Source of the DNA: Clostridia bacterium
Lineage (GTDB): Bacteria > Bacillota_A > Clostridia > Oscillospirales > CAG-272
Direction: 5' to 3'
DNA length: 64,000 nt
Assembly (NCBI GenBank): GCA_017452945.1
Contig: JAFTLD010000081.1
Coordinates: forward strand, 4,097 to 68,096
Positions 8,935 to 19,209 of the stretch are shown here, piece after piece (within the stretch, counting starts at the first letter, position 1; every line of letters begins with the position of its first letter). The notes below the pieces were generated by a model, which was not told the DNA's origin, did no database searches, and saw nothing but the letters and a program-made list of their open reading frames with translations. The position numbers and the translations under genes were made by a program.

Positions 8935-10265
8935 TGGCAGAGTATATCTCGATCCTGGGCGCAGGACTTGCCGGCAGCGAGGCCGCGTGGCAGGCTGCCG
9001 AGCGCGGTATCAAGGTGCGCCTTTATGAAATGAAACCGCAAAAATATACCCCTGCACACCATGCTCCCACGTTTGGTGAGCTGGTTTGCTCCAATTCTCT
9101 TCGCTCGGATGCAACAAGCAATGCCGTAGGGCTGCTCAAACAGGAGATGCGTGCCATGGGCTCGCTGATCATGCAGGCAGCGGATGCCACGCGCGTACCC
9201 GCGGGCTCTGCTTTGGCGGTAGACAGAGTATTGTTCTCCGAGTATGTTACCGATCACATCCGCAATCATCCGTGCATCGAGGTTATCGAAGCCGAATGTG
9301 ACCGCCTGCCCGACGATGGCATCACGGTCATTGCCACCGGTCCTTTGACAAGTGAACCTATGGCCGATTTTATCCGCGAAGGTCTTGGCTGCAGCGGCTT
9401 GCACTTCTTTGACGCGGCAGCACCCATTGTGGATGCCGACAGCATCAATATGGATATCGCGTTTTTCGCCTCCCGTTACGACAAGGGGGACGCGGACTAT
9501 ATCAACTGTCCCATGAATAAGGAGCAGTATGATGCGTTCTATCAAGCTCTGATCTCGGCAGAGGAGGCTGCGCTCAAGGAATTTGACCGTGAGCAGCAAA
9601 AGGATCTCAAGGTATTCGAGGGGTGCATGCCGGTTGAGGTTATGGCACGTCGGGGCTACGATACCTTGCGCTACGGTCCCTTGAAGCCCGTTGGCCTGAT
9701 CGATCCGCGCGTGGGCAAAGAATTCTATGCGGTAGTGCAGCTGCGCAAGGAAAACAAGGAAGGCACGATGTACAATCTCGTGGGCTTCCAGACGCATCTG
9801 ACCTTCCCCGAGCAAAGACGCGTGTTCCGCCTGATCCCCGGACTTGAAAACGCGGAATTTCTGCGCTACGGTGTCATGCACCGTAACACCTACCTCAGCT
9901 CTCCCGGCCTGCTTGGCGCGGATTACGCCATGCTTTCTCGCCCGAACGTGTATTTCGCAGGGCAGATGACAGGCGTGGAGGGATACGTGGAATCGGCTGC
10001 TTCGGGACTTGTTGCAGGCATCAATGCCGCAAGACGCGCCAAGGGTATGGAGGCACTCATCCTGCCCCGTACCACCATGATCGGTGCGATGGCACAGTAC
10101 GTACAAAACGGCGGTGTGGGTCCCTTTGTGCCCATGAACGCCAACTTCGGCATCATTCAGATGCCCGAAAAAAGAGTGAAGGGGGGCAAGGCGGCCAGAA
10201 ACGCGGTGATTGCCGAAACTGCCGTTGCCACCATTCAAGCTATGCTGCCCGATATCAACGCTTGA
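8934..10265 (+). CDS. trmFO: tRNA (uracil-54-C5)-methyltransferase, folate-dependent
   Basis: 443 residues. TrmFO makes m5U54 in the tRNA T-loop with methylene-tetrahydrofolate and FADH2, unlike SAM-dependent TrmA. The FAD-binding glycine motif 'GAGLAGSEAA' begins at residue 9. 'CSNSLRSD', 'YINCPMNKEQYDAFY', 'GCMPVEVMARRG' and 'FAGQMTGVEGYVESAASG' are family hallmarks. The start codon overlaps the topA stop, the usual topA-trmFO arrangement in Firmicutes. Confidence 0.97.
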   Translation: MAEYISILGAGLAGSEAAWQAAERGIKVRLYEMKPQKYTPAHHAPTFGELVCSNSLRSDATSNAVGLLKQEMRAMGSLIMQAADATRVPAGSALAVDRVLFSEYVTDHIRNHPCIEVIEAECDRLPDDGITVIATGPLTSEPMADFIREGLGCSGLHFFDAAAPIVDADSINMDIAFFASRYDKGDADYINCPMNKEQYDAFYQALISAEEAALKEFDREQQKDLKVFEGCMPVEVMARRGYDTLRYGPLKPVGLIDPRVGKEFYAVVQLRKENKEGTMYNLVGFQTHLTFPEQRRVFRLIPGLENAEFLRYGVMHRNTYLSSPGLLGADYAMLSRPNVYFAGQMTGVEGYVESAASGLVAGINAARRAKGMEALILPRTTMIGAMAQYVQNGGVGPFVPMNANFGIIQMPEKRVKGGKAARNAVIAETAVATIQAMLPDINA

Positions 10266-10291
10266 ACCGATCGGACAGGGAAAGGACCCTT

Positions 10292-11023
10292 ATGAACCAT
10301 TCTGTAAACAGCTATCCGAAGCCTTGTCAAGGGCTGCAGGACATGCTGGGATACCGTTTTACAAATATTACATATCTTCAAAAGGCACTGACGCATTCCT
10401 CTTACTCCAATGAGCAAGGTGACAAGCATCACCACTTGCTTTGCAACGAGCGGCTGGAATTTTTGGGTGACTCGGTGCTGTCGGTGGTGGTCAGCCGCTA
10501 TCTGTATACCGCATACCCGGACCTTGCAGAGGGTGAGCTGACGAGATTGCGCGCAGAGCTTGTTTGCGAGCGTGCGCTGTCTTCCTTTGCCAACGAGATT
10601 GGCCTTGGCGATTACCTTTTGCTGGGCGTTGGTGAGGAGAAAAACCGCGGCAGAGAACGCAGATCGATTTTGGCGGATGCTTTTGAAGCCGTGCTGGCCG
10701 CTATTTATCTGGATGCGGGAGATCAGGGCTTTGCAAGCGTCAGCGCACTGCTGTTGCCCTTGATCCAAAAGGAGATCACCAATACCGAGATGCAGGGCAG
10801 CCGCGATTATAAAACGCTGCTTCAGCAGTTTGTGCAACAGACCGAGGGAGACTTTTTGGAATACGTGACGGTTGGCGAGAGCGGACCTGATCACCAAAAG
10901 ACCTTTACGGTGGAGGCAAGGCTGAATTCCAACGTCATAGGACGCGGCACAGGCCCCTCCAAGCGCCGCGCAGAGCAAAACGCCGCGTGCCAGGCTCTGG
11001 CACTGTTCGGTGTCCAGTCATGA
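10292..11023 (+). CDS. rnc: Ribonuclease III
   Basis: 243 residues. Cleaves double-stranded RNA in rRNA precursors and mRNAs. The signature 'NERLEFLGDSVL' spans 52-63 (Glu53, Glu56, Asp60), with further acidic residues in 'LADAFEAVLAAIYLD'. A dsRNA-binding domain starts at 'RDYKTLLQQFVQ' and ends with 'SKRRAEQNAACQAL'. ATG 10292 follows GGGAAAGGA; an in-frame TTG at 10262 has no such site and would overlap trmFO. Its TGA overlaps the next start (ATGA). Confidence 0.96.
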   Translation: MNHSVNSYPKPCQGLQDMLGYRFTNITYLQKALTHSSYSNEQGDKHHHLLCNERLEFLGDSVLSVVVSRYLYTAYPDLAEGELTRLRAELVCERALSSFANEIGLGDYLLLGVGEEKNRGRERRSILADAFEAVLAAIYLDAGDQGFASVSALLLPLIQKEITNTEMQGSRDYKTLLQQFVQQTEGDFLEYVTVGESGPDHQKTFTVEARLNSNVIGRGTGPSKRRAEQNAACQALALFGVQS

Positions 11024-12048
11024 GCCGACACCTCAATATCCCCATTTTCATTCCGCACTTAGGCTGTCCCCATACCTGCGTGTTTTGCAACCAGCGCTCC
11101 ATATCGGGGCAGCAGAGCTTTGATCCCGCAACGGTTGAAGGACAGATCCTGCAGGCGCTCTCTACCACGTGCGAGCAGGATACGGCAGAGATCGCGTATT
11201 TTGGCGGCTCTTTTACCGGCATTGACCGCGATTTGATGATCTACCTGTTGGACGTAGCTGAACGGTACGTGCAAGCTCCCCTCAAGGGCAAGGCACGCGT
11301 CAGGGGCATTCGTATGTCCACGCGTCCCGATTATATTTCCGAGGAGATCATTGAGATCCTGTCACGCTACAGCGTCCGTACGGTCGAGCTTGGTGTGCAG
11401 AGCATGGATGATGCGGTGCTTGCCGCATCCGAGCGCGGACACAGCGCAATCTGCGCCCAAAGGGCGTGTCGCATGCTGTTGGACGCGGGCTACGAGGTGG
11501 TCGGGCAGATGATGATCGGTCTGCCGGGCAGTAGTTTGCAAAGCGAAGTGCATACAGCCGAGCAGCTGTGCGAGCTTGGCGTGCATGCAGCACGTATTTA
11601 TCCCACGGTTGTGTTTGCCGATACGGTGCTGTGCGATATGATGCAGCGCGGCTGCTATGTACCGCTGACGACCGAGGATGCCGTGCACCGCAGCGCACAG
11701 GTGTTGCGCGTGCTTGAACAGCATGGCGTGCAGGCCATACGCATTGGTCTTTGCGCCTCGGATAATCTCTCTGATCCCTTATGCGCCGTAGCGGGAGCAA
11801 CACATCCCGCGCTGGGAGAGCTGGTCAGATCAGAGCTTTATTATCAGAAGTTAAGAGAATTGCTGCCGGGTGCACCTGCACCCGTGCAGACCTTATATAT
11901 TCCCGCCCGTGAGCTTTCGATGGCCATCGGACAGCACAGGCGAAATCTTTTGCGACTCCAAGAGGAATTCGGCTTTCAGCTTCGCATGATTGCGGCCGAT
12001 TGCAAGGAACCTCAACTTTACGAAAAGGAGACGGAACATTGTACTTAA
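11020..12048 (+). CDS. Radical SAM protein, Elp3-like (COG1243 type)
   Basis: 342 residues. The cluster motif 'CPHTCVFC' gives Cys16, Cys20 and Cys23 for a 4Fe-4S cluster that cleaves S-adenosylmethionine. '[14 protein letters not shown]' and '[14 protein letters not shown]' match the Elp3-like radical SAM core, and '[13 protein letters not shown]' is another family motif. It lacks the GNAT acetyltransferase domain of true Elp3, so tRNA carboxymethylation cannot be assumed and the substrate is unknown. The start overlaps rnc by ATGA and the end overlaps smc by 10 bases. The rnc/radical SAM/smc order recurs in Clostridia, which hints at a housekeeping role. Confidence 0.85.
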   Translation: MSRHLNIPIFIPHLGCPHTCVFCNQRSISGQQSFDPATVEGQILQALSTTCEQDTAEIAYFGGSFTGIDRDLMIYLLDVAERYVQAPLKGKARVRGIRMSTRPDYISEEIIEILSRYSVRTVELGVQSMDDAVLAASERGHSAICAQRACRMLLDAGYEVVGQMMIGLPGSSLQSEVHTAEQLCELGVHAARIYPTVVFADTVLCDMMQRGCYVPLTTEDAVHRSAQVLRVLEQHGVQAIRIGLCASDNLSDPLCAVAGATHPALGELVRSELYYQKLRELLPGAPAPVQTLYIPARELSMAIGQHRRNLLRLQEEFGFQLRMIAADCKEPQLYEKETEHCT

Positions 12049-15000
12049 AATCGATTGAATTGCAAGGCTTCAAATCCTTCCCGGACAGAACCAAGCTGGT
12101 ATTTGATAACGGCACGGTCAACGAGCAGGCGGGCGTAACCGTCATTGTCGGCCCGAACGGAAGCGGCAAGTCCAACATTGCAGATGCCATGCGTTGGGTT
12201 TTGGGCGAGATCTCGTCCAAATCGCTGCGCGGTACCAAGATGGAGGACGTTATTTTCGGCGGTGCAGACAGCCGCCGCCCCATGGGTTATGCAGAGGTAT
12301 CTGTTACCTTTGATAACACGGGGGATTTTGCCAAGCTGGATTGCCCTTATGACGAGGTAACGGTTACAAGACGTTATTTCCGTCAGGGTGAGAGTGAATA
12401 TTTTATCAACCGCCGTGCGGTCAGATTGCGCGACATCTATGAGCTGTTTATGAATACCGGTATTGGCCGTGACGGCTATTCGATCATCGGTCAGGGACGA
12501 ATTGCAGAGATGGTATCGCGTAAGAGCGATGAGCGACGCAGTACCTTTGAGGACGCCTCGGGTATTGCCAAGTACCGCCACAAGAAAAACGAGGCGGAGA
12601 GAAAGCTTGCCAAGGCAGAGGAGAATATGGTGCGTATCATGGACGTATTCTCCGAGGTACAGGCGCAGGTCGGCCCTCTGGAAAAAGAAGCGGGCAAGGC
12701 CAAGCGTGCCATTGAACTGATGGACAACAAAAAACGCGCGGACGTCAGCCTTTGGCTGTACGATACCGAGCGCTTCAGAAACGAGATCGCTGTTGCCGAG
12801 GATGCACTTAAGCATTCGGCCTTTGATCTGCAAACGGCCGAGGACTCCCTGCAGGCTATGGAAATGCAGAATAACCGCCTGTTTGAGGCTTCCCAGTCCA
12901 ATAAGATGGCATCCGAGCAGCTGCTGACACAGATTCGTGAGCAAACGCAGGAAAATCACACGCTGGACAGTGAATTCCGCGTGACCGAGAGCAACATTCT
13001 GCACACTAAGGAGTTGATCGAGGCGGCAAGCTCTTCCATGGCACTCTCGCAAAAGAACATGGAGCAGGAGCAGACTGCTTGCGGTGAGCATTCCGCGCGC
13101 ATCCTTGTTCTCGCACAACAGAGTGCACAGCTGGAAAAGGAGCAGGCAGACATTGCCGAAGAGATCCGTACCACGCGTGCCAAGGTGGCCGTGCTGGAGG
13201 CCGATATTGCAACTGCCCTGGCCGATATCCGCGAGGCAGAGGCAGAGGCGACCGATATCCGCGTGCGCATTTCCGTCCTGGAGAGCGCCAAGAATACCGG
13301 CAGCGACCGTAACAGTGATATTCTTGCCGATATGGAAACCTATGAGCGTGCATCCGAGGCCTTGCAGAAGCAAAGCAACGATAAACAGAAAACTGTTGCG
13401 GACTATCAAAAGGCGATCGACGAGGCAACAGCTGAGATCGAGGGCTATAACAAGCAGCTGACCGAGCTGAACGCGGCCTATGGAGATTTGATCGCGCAGC
13501 TCAACGACGTCAGACTGCGCCGTGACTCCGCACAGCAAAGGATTCAGACCTTCAAGCACATGGAAGAAAGCTTTGAGGGCTATGCCAACAGCGTGCGCTT
13601 TGTCATGAGCCGTTATGCCGAGGGCAAGATCACCGCCCCCGGCGGTGCTCCCGTAGGCAAGATCTACGGCCCGCTTTCCAAGGTAGTGTCGGTAGATGAA
13701 AAATACGTCACGGCTATTGAAACTGCGTTGGGCGCCAATTTGCAGCATATTGTGGTAGATGATGAAGAAACTGCAAAAGCTGCCATGTACGCGCTCAAAA
13801 AGGGCGAGGCGGGCAGAGCAACCTTCTTCCCCCTGACCTCCATGCGTCCTTCCACGCCCACGCCCGAAATGCGTGATGCTTCGGGTTACCGCGGCTATAT
13901 TGCCGTGGCGGATACGCTGCTGGATTGCGACGATAAATTCCGTAACGTAGTTTCCTCGCTGATCGGCAGAACCGTGATCTTTGATAATATCGACAATGCT
14001 ACCGCTATGGCCAAGGCATTGCGCTACCGCGTGCGCGTGGTGACGTTGGATGGCCAGCAGATCAACATGGGCGGTTCGTTTACGGGCGGCTCGGTGCGCC
14101 AGGGCGCAAGCGTGCTTGGCAGAGCGGCCGAGATCAAGCGTCTGGAAGAAATGCGTGCCGCATATAATGCGGATATGGAAAAACTGCAAAAGGCTGCCGA
14201 CCAAAAAAAGCAGCAGATTCAGGATGCTACCGACGACAAGGCCTCAAGCGAGGATCGCAGAGAACTGCTTGGCGTGCTGATGAGCACCGAGAGCGCACAG
14301 CTTGAGCAGATCAACGCAAAAATGGACGCCAACAATACGCTGCTTGAAAAGCTGCGTCAGGATTACGAGCAGATCATCGCCATGAGCGAGCGATATGAAG
14401 AGGATCTTGCCGTGCTGCAGGCGGACGAGCGCAGTGCCGTTTTGGTGGTGAATGAGATTACCGCGCTACGTCAGAAAAAGGACGAGCAGAGATTGGATCT
14501 GGAGGATCACGTAGCGGATCTGAACGACCGCATGACAAGCGTGATCATCAAGATCAGCGAAACTGCCAAGGATACCGAAACCGAACATACGCTGCTGAGC
14601 GTTTGCCGTACCCGTGTGGATCTGTATGCCGATGAAATTCGTGCTTCCCGTGAACGTATTGTTTCGTTGGAGGACATGATCGAAGGATATACGGTATTCC
14701 AGGCGGATAACCGACAGAAATTTGCTGCGGGACAGGAAAAATTGCAGGAGCTCAATTCCAAGCGTGCCGAAATTGAAAGCGACAATATGGATTTTGAGAA
14801 AAAACTCAATGAAATGAATGCCCGCATGCGCGAGAAGATGAATCAAAAGGAGATCATCTTCCGTGAATATACCAAGTGTGAAAATAAGCTTGCAAACCTG
14901 CGTGATGAGCTGGATAAGCTCTCAAGCAAGCTTTGGGATGATTATGAGATGACAAGAGCCGACGCGATTGCACTCGGCTATCCTGCCGTCACCCCCGAAA

Positions 15001-15692
15001 ACCGTCGTGAAATGGTCGCATTACAGACCGAATGCCGCAATAAGCTGCGTGCCATCGGTCACGTGGACCTGGGTGCGGTGGAAAAATATCAGGACGTCAA
15101 GAAGAGATACGACGAGATGAACGAGCAGATCACCGATCTGGAAAAATCCCGTGCAGAAACGCTCAAGATCATTGCTGAGCTGGAGGCCGAGATGAAGGCG
15201 GTCTTTGTAGAATCCTTCAATCAAATCAATGAAAACTTCGGCAAGGTTTTTGCTGAGTTGTTCGGAGGCGGCTCCGCTGAGTTGTCTCTGTCCGATCCTG
15301 AAAACATTCTGGAATCGGGTATTGAGATCAAGGCGGCACCTCCCGGAAAGATCATCAAGAATCTGATGCAGCTGTCGGGCGGTGAGCAGGCATTTATCGG
15401 TGTTGCGTTGTTCTTCGCTATCCTGAAGGTCAACCCCACTCCGTTCTGTATTCTGGACGAGATTGAGGCAGCCTTGGACGAGGTCAACGTAGAAAGACTT
15501 GCGCAGTACATCAAGAAGTACACCGACGGCACGCAGTTTATTATGATCACACACCGTCGCGGAACTATGGCTGCGGCAACCAGACTGTACGGCGTCACCA
15601 TGCCCGAGCACGGCATTTCCAAGGTGCTGACGCTGGACGTCAACGATATCGAGAAACAAAAGGAGAGTAACTGGGATGGCATTTTTGGATAA
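12039..15692 (+). CDS. smc: Chromosome segregation protein SMC, with TTG start
   Basis: 1217 residues. SMC dimers with ScpA/ScpB condense and organise the chromosome. Start TTG 12039 is chosen because AAGGAG ends 8 bases upstream and the product begins '[18 protein letters not shown]', the exact SMC N-terminus. Walker A 'GPNGSGKS' is at 38-45. Long coiled coils flank the hinge (about 500-680, '[13 protein letters not shown]', '[13 protein letters not shown]', '[11 protein letters not shown]'). The ABC signature 'LSGGEQ' is near 1112 and Walker B '[16 protein letters not shown]' follows. scpA and scpB are not in the window. It overlaps both neighbours, so it is in one operon with rnc and ftsY. 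Confidence 0.98.
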   Translation: MYLKSIELQGFKSFPDRTKLVFDNGTVNEQAGVTVIVGPNGSGKSNIADAMRWVLGEISSKSLRGTKMEDVIFGGADSRRPMGYAEVSVTFDNTGDFAKLDCPYDEVTVTRRYFRQGESEYFINRRAVRLRDIYELFMNTGIGRDGYSIIGQGRIAEMVSRKSDERRSTFEDASGIAKYRHKKNEAERKLAKAEENMVRIMDVFSEVQAQVGPLEKEAGKAKRAIELMDNKKRADVSLWLYDTERFRNEIAVAEDALKHSAFDLQTAEDSLQAMEMQNNRLFEASQSNKMASEQLLTQIREQTQENHTLDSEFRVTESNILHTKELIEAASSSMALSQKNMEQEQTACGEHSARILVLAQQSAQLEKEQADIAEEIRTTRAKVAVLEADIATALADIREAEAEATDIRVRISVLESAKNTGSDRNSDILADMETYERASEALQKQSNDKQKTVADYQKAIDEATAEIEGYNKQLTELNAAYGDLIAQLNDVRLRRDSAQQRIQTFKHMEESFEGYANSVRFVMSRYAEGKITAPGGAPVGKIYGPLSKVVSVDEKYVTAIETALGANLQHIVVDDEETAKAAMYALKKGEAGRATFFPLTSMRPSTPTPEMRDASGYRGYIAVADTLLDCDDKFRNVVSSLIGRTVIFDNIDNATAMAKALRYRVRVVTLDGQQINMGGSFTGGSVRQGASVLGRAAEIKRLEEMRAAYNADMEKLQKAADQKKQQIQDATDDKASSEDRRELLGVLMSTESAQLEQINAKMDANNTLLEKLRQDYEQIIAMSERYEEDLAVLQADERSAVLVVNEITALRQKKDEQRLDLEDHVADLNDRMTSVIIKISETAKDTETEHTLLSVCRTRVDLYADEIRASRERIVSLEDMIEGYTVFQADNRQKFAAGQEKLQELNSKRAEIESDNMDFEKKLNEMNARMREKMNQKEIIFREYTKCENKLANLRDELDKLSSKLWDDYEMTRADAIALGYPAVTPENRREMVALQTECRNKLRAIGHVDLGAVEKYQDVKKRYDEMNEQITDLEKSRAETLKIIAELEAEMKAVFVESFNQINENFGKVFAELFGGGSAELSLSDPENILESGIEIKAAPPGKIIKNLMQLSGGEQAFIGVALFFAILKVNPTPFCILDEIEAALDEVNVERLAQYIKKYTDGTQFIMITHRRGTMAAATRLYGVTMPEHGISKVLTLDVNDIEKQKESNWDGIFG

Positions 15693-16584
15693 ACTCAAGG
15701 CCGGACTCAAAAAGACCAAGGACGCACTGTTTGGCAAGGTTCATAACGTGCTGTCAAGCTTCGTCCGCGTGGACGAGGATCTGCTTGACGAGCTGGAGGA
15801 GCTTTTGATCGAGGCAGACGTCGGAGTGGGTGCTACAGAGGAGATCATCGACGAGCTTCGCGTGCGCATCAAGGACGGCAGAATCAAGGAAAAGGATGAC
15901 GTGATGAAGGCTCTGCAGGAGCTTTTGACCGATATGATCGGGGAGGGCGGTCCGCTCAACCTGTCTACTACCCCCTCTGTAATTCTGGTCATCGGTGTCA
16001 ACGGTGCGGGTAAGACTACCTCGATCGGTAAGATCTCTAACCGCTTGCGCGCACAGGGCAAGAAGGTTGTGGTTGCGGCAGCGGATACCTTCCGTGCAGC
16101 CGCCATTGATCAGCTGCAGGTGTGGTGCGACCGCGCCAAGGTGGAAATGGTTCGTCAGAACGAGGGCAGCGATCCCGCGGCCGTGGTGTTTGACGCCATC
16201 AACTACGCCAAGAAAAAGCAGGCTGACGTGCTGATCATTGATACCGCGGGCAGACTGCACAATAAGACTAATCTGATGAACGAGCTTGCCAAGATCAACC
16301 GCGTGATCGACCGCGAGCTGCCCGGTGCCGCAAGAGAGAATCTGCTGGTGCTGGATGCTACTACGGGACAGAACGCCATCATCCAGGCCAAGGAGTTTGG
16401 CAAGGCTGCCAATATCACGGGTCTGACGCTCAATAAGCTGGACGGCACTGCTAAAGGCGGCATCGTGCTCTCTATCAAGCGCGAGCTTGGCATTCCCGTC
16501 AAGTTCATCGGTGTTGGCGAAAAGATCGACGATATGCAGGAATTTGTGGCTGCCGATTTTATCAAGGCACTTTTTGAACAATAA
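15676..16584 (+). CDS. ftsY: Signal recognition particle receptor FtsY
   Basis: 302 residues, an NG-domain-only form without a long acidic A domain, normal in Gram-positives. FtsY docks SRP-ribosome complexes at the membrane and hydrolyses GTP. G1 'GVNGAGKTTS' starts at about 107; 'DTFRAAAIDQL', G3 'DTAGRL' (about 189) and 'LNKLDGTAKGG' follow. The G4 motif reads NKLD rather than the common TKLD, a conservative change. It overlaps the smc end by 17 bases. Confidence 0.97.
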   Translation: MAFLDKLKAGLKKTKDALFGKVHNVLSSFVRVDEDLLDELEELLIEADVGVGATEEIIDELRVRIKDGRIKEKDDVMKALQELLTDMIGEGGPLNLSTTPSVILVIGVNGAGKTTSIGKISNRLRAQGKKVVVAAADTFRAAAIDQLQVWCDRAKVEMVRQNEGSDPAAVVFDAINYAKKKQADVLIIDTAGRLHNKTNLMNELAKINRVIDRELPGAARENLLVLDATTGQNAIIQAKEFGKAANITGLTLNKLDGTAKGGIVLSIKRELGIPVKFIGVGEKIDDMQEFVAADFIKALFEQ

Positions 16585-16586
16585 TT

Positions 16587-17192
16587 ATGAAAATCGTACT
16601 TGCATCACATAATAAAAAGAAAATAAAGGAGCTGCGAGAGATCCTTTCGGGCTCGATTGCGGACGTGGAAATCCTCTCGTTGGATGACGTGGGTTTGACC
16701 GAGGAGATCGAGGAGGACGGCACCACCTTTGCCGAAAACGCCTTTATCAAGGCGCACGCAGCTGCTATGAGCGGCTATATCGGTGTGGGTGATGACTCGG
16801 GACTCGAGGTGTACGCGCTTGACCGCGCCCCCGGGATCTTCAGCGCACGCTACAGCGGTGAACACGGTGACGACGAGGCGAACAATCGGCTGCTGCTAAA
16901 GAACCTTGCCGACAAGCAAGACCGAAGCGGTGCGTTCGTTTGCTGCATTGCTTGCGTATTTCCCGAGGATCTCTCAAAGGGCTACTATTTTGAGGGCAGA
17001 ACCGAGGGCGAGATCACCCATGATTACAGGGGCGAGGGCGGCTTTGGTTACGATCCGCTCTTCTACTATCCCCCTATGAACAAGACCTATGCCGAAATGA
17101 CGGCAGAGGAGAAAAACAGCATCAGCCACCGCGGCAATGCAATGCAGCTGCTGGTGGAATTCTTGGTGCAAAGAGAAAACGGAGATAAATAA
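16587..17192 (+). CDS. rdgB: XTP/dITP diphosphatase (Ham1/RdgB family)
   Basis: 201 residues. Hydrolyses non-canonical purine triphosphates (ITP, dITP, XTP) to monophosphates and so protects nucleic acids. Family features: N-terminal 'VLASHNKKKIKELREIL', 'GTTFAENAFIKA', 'GDDSGLEVYALD', 'PGIFSARYSG', 'GEGGFGYDPLFYYP' and the final 'SHRGNAMQLL'. It starts 2 bases after ftsY, so same transcript. Confidence 0.95.
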   Translation: MKIVLASHNKKKIKELREILSGSIADVEILSLDDVGLTEEIEEDGTTFAENAFIKAHAAAMSGYIGVGDDSGLEVYALDRAPGIFSARYSGEHGDDEANNRLLLKNLADKQDRSGAFVCCIACVFPEDLSKGYYFEGRTEGEITHDYRGEGGFGYDPLFYYPPMNKTYAEMTAEEKNSISHRGNAMQLLVEFLVQRENGDK

Positions 17193-17197
17193 AAACT

Positions 17198-17491
17198 ATG
17201 ATTACAAGTAAGCAAAGAGCATATCTTCGCAGCCTTGCTACCGAGCTGCCCACCATCATGCAGATCGGTAAGGGAGGGCTGAGCGACAACATGCTCAAAA
17301 CCTTTTCGGACGCGCTTGACGCCCGCGAGCTGATCAAGCTGGGCGTTCTTGATAACTGTGACTATACCCCCCGCGATATTGCGGATGCGCTTGGCGAGGC
17401 GCTGGGAGCAGAGGTTTGCGGTGTGATCGGCAAAAAGATCATCCTGTACCGCCGCTCCGAGAAAAAGAAAAATCGCATTGAGCTTCCCTAA
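17198..17491 (+). CDS. yhbY: YhbY-type CRM-domain RNA-binding protein
   Basis: 97 residues: one CRM domain with 'SKQRAYLRSLATEL', 'QIGKGGLSDNML', 'RELIKLGVL' and 'GVIGKKIILYRRS'. YhbY associates with pre-50S ribosomal particles. It lies between rdgB and nadD, an order typical of Firmicutes (yhbY-nadD-yqeK-rsfS). Confidence 0.93.
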   Translation: MITSKQRAYLRSLATELPTIMQIGKGGLSDNMLKTFSDALDARELIKLGVLDNCDYTPRDIADALGEALGAEVCGVIGKKIILYRRSEKKKNRIELP

Positions 17492-17492
17492 G

Positions 17493-18095
17493 ATGCTGCG
17501 CATAGGCATTTACGGAGGAACCTTCTCGCCCGTACACAATGGGCACGTGGCAGCGGCAAAGGCGTTTATGGAGCAGATGTGGCTGGACGTGCTGTACGTG
17601 ATTCCCACAGGTGTGACACCGCACAAGCAAATGGACGGTGAGGTCACGGCAGCGCAAAGGCTTGCCATGTGCGAGCTTGCGTTTGCAGACGTCGAAGGCG
17701 TGATCGTCAGCGATATGGAGATCAAACGAGAGGGCAAAAGCTTTACGGTTGATACCTTGAGAGCACTTTCGGGCGAGGACAGACGACTGTTTTTGCTGCT
17801 GGGAACCGATATGATGCTGACGCTGGATCAGTGGCGCGCCCCCGATCGCATCTTCGAGCTTTGCTATCCCGTCTATATCCGACGCGAGAGCGACAAGGCG
17901 TTGGACGAGGAGATCGTGCAAAAGATTGCACAATACAATCAAAAATACGGCAAGGTCGTGCGCAGGATCGTTGCAGAGCCCATCGAGGTCAGTTCGACCG
18001 AGGTCAGAGAACGGATCAGATCGGGGAAGAGCATTGACGCCCTCGTTCCCGCACCCGTTGCCGCGTATATCAAGGAAAACGGGTTATACCTATGA
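17493..18095 (+). CDS. nadD: Nicotinate-nucleotide adenylyltransferase
   Basis: 200 residues. Converts nicotinate mononucleotide and ATP to deamido-NAD. The nucleotidyltransferase motif 'GTFSPVHNGH' is at 9-18 and 'VSSTEVRERIRSGK' near the C-terminus is the second signature (SSTxxR). ATG 17493 begins one base after the yhbY stop; a TTG 15 bases upstream would lie inside yhbY. The stop overlaps yqeK by 4 bases. Confidence 0.96.
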   Translation: MLRIGIYGGTFSPVHNGHVAAAKAFMEQMWLDVLYVIPTGVTPHKQMDGEVTAAQRLAMCELAFADVEGVIVSDMEIKREGKSFTVDTLRALSGEDRRLFLLLGTDMMLTLDQWRAPDRIFELCYPVYIRRESDKALDEEIVQKIAQYNQKYGKVVRRIVAEPIEVSSTEVRERIRSGKSIDALVPAPVAAYIKENGLYL

Positions 18096-18742
18096 AAGAG
18101 ATCAATCAACAAGCACTGCAGGATTTGCGCGAACGCGTCACGGCGGATATGTCCGAAAAGCGTGCGCGGCATACCTTGGCAGTGGAACAAATGGCGGCAA
18201 GACTGGCAGCACTCTATTGCCCCGAAAAGGAACAGATGCTGCGCGCAGCAGCCCTTTTGCATGACGTGACCAAGGAATGGAAAACCGAGCGCCACGTAGC
18301 CTTTCTGCAGGAAAACGGCATAGAGGTCACACCGCTTGATCTGGCCGCACCCAAAACGCTGCATGCAAGAACGGCAGCCCTGCTGATCCCCGTGCAATAT
18401 ACCGAATATGCAAGGCCCGAGATCATCTCGGCCGTGCGCTTTCATACCACGGGCAGAGAAGAGATGGCCTTGACCGAGCAGATCGTGTACCTGGCCGACT
18501 ATATCGACGAGTCGCGAACCTTTGCGGATTGCGTAGCTTTGCGTCACGCATTTTGGGACGCAGAGCCGCAGAATATGTGCGAAAAAGAGAGATTGACGCA
18601 TCTTTTGCGCGTGCTTGTGCAATCGTTTGACATGACCGTCACAGGCTTGCTTGCGGATGGCGCACCGGTCAGTTCGGACACGTTTTGCGCAAGAAATAGT
18701 CTGATATTGCAATTAAAAGTTGAAAACCAAACCGAAAATTGA
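18092..18742 (+). CDS. yqeK: HD-domain phosphohydrolase, YqeK family
   Basis: 216 residues. HD metal ligands are visible as His27 ('KRARHTLAVEQMA'), His57-Asp58 ('AALLHDVTKEW') and later 'RFHTTG' and 'VYLADYIDESRTF'. YqeK proteins hydrolyse diadenosine tetraphosphate symmetrically to ADP. The position between nadD and rsfS is the standard one. About 25 C-terminal residues extend past the typical domain. Confidence 0.92.
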   Translation: MKEINQQALQDLRERVTADMSEKRARHTLAVEQMAARLAALYCPEKEQMLRAAALLHDVTKEWKTERHVAFLQENGIEVTPLDLAAPKTLHARTAALLIPVQYTEYARPEIISAVRFHTTGREEMALTEQIVYLADYIDESRTFADCVALRHAFWDAEPQNMCEKERLTHLLRVLVQSFDMTVTGLLADGAPVSSDTFCARNSLILQLKVENQTEN

Positions 18743-18757
18743 AAGGAATTTCATAAA

Positions 18758-19129
18758 ATGGAAGAGATCTATACCCCCGAAAACCAAAAGAAGCCCTCGC
18801 TGATCGGTGCAACACCCTTGCAGCTGGCAGAAGCAATTGCAGAGATCCTGGACGATCACAGAGGTAAGGATATCAAGATCGTTGAGCTTAAGGACAAGAC
18901 TGACATCGCGGAATATTTCGTGCTGGCAAACGGCACCTCCTCCACCCACGTCAAGGCACTTGCGGGCGAAGTGGAATTCAAGATGGAGGAAAGAGACATC
19001 AAGGCGGAGAGCGTTGAAGGCAGAGGCAACAATTCCTGGATCGTGCTGGATTACAGTCACGTAATCGTGCACGTATTCTCCCGTGAGGCAAGAGAATTCT
19101 ACGATCTGGACAGACTTTACGGAGATTAA
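18758..19129 (+). CDS. rsfS: Ribosomal silencing factor RsfS
   Basis: 123 residues. RsfS binds L14 and blocks subunit joining when nutrients are short. Features: 'DIKIVELKDKTDIAEYFVLANG', 'TSSTHVKALAGEVEFKM', 'WIVLDYSHVIVHVFSREAREFYDLDRLY'-type ending, read in sections. RBS GAAAGGAAT before ATG 18758. It closes the housekeeping run that began at infC. Confidence 0.95.
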   Translation: MEEIYTPENQKKPSLIGATPLQLAEAIAEILDDHRGKDIKIVELKDKTDIAEYFVLANGTSSTHVKALAGEVEFKMEERDIKAESVEGRGNNSWIVLDYSHVIVHVFSREAREFYDLDRLYGD

Positions 19130-19209
19130 TTTTAGCCAAAAGAAAATTTTTCCCGACCTATTTTGTTATAGTAGATAGACCCCTATATATGAAAACGGAG
19201 GCCGAATCT

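Noticed and set aside
12045..14204. A 719-codon open frame on the - strand
   Set aside because: It is the antisense shadow of smc, whose protein has all SMC motifs; it has no recognisable domain.
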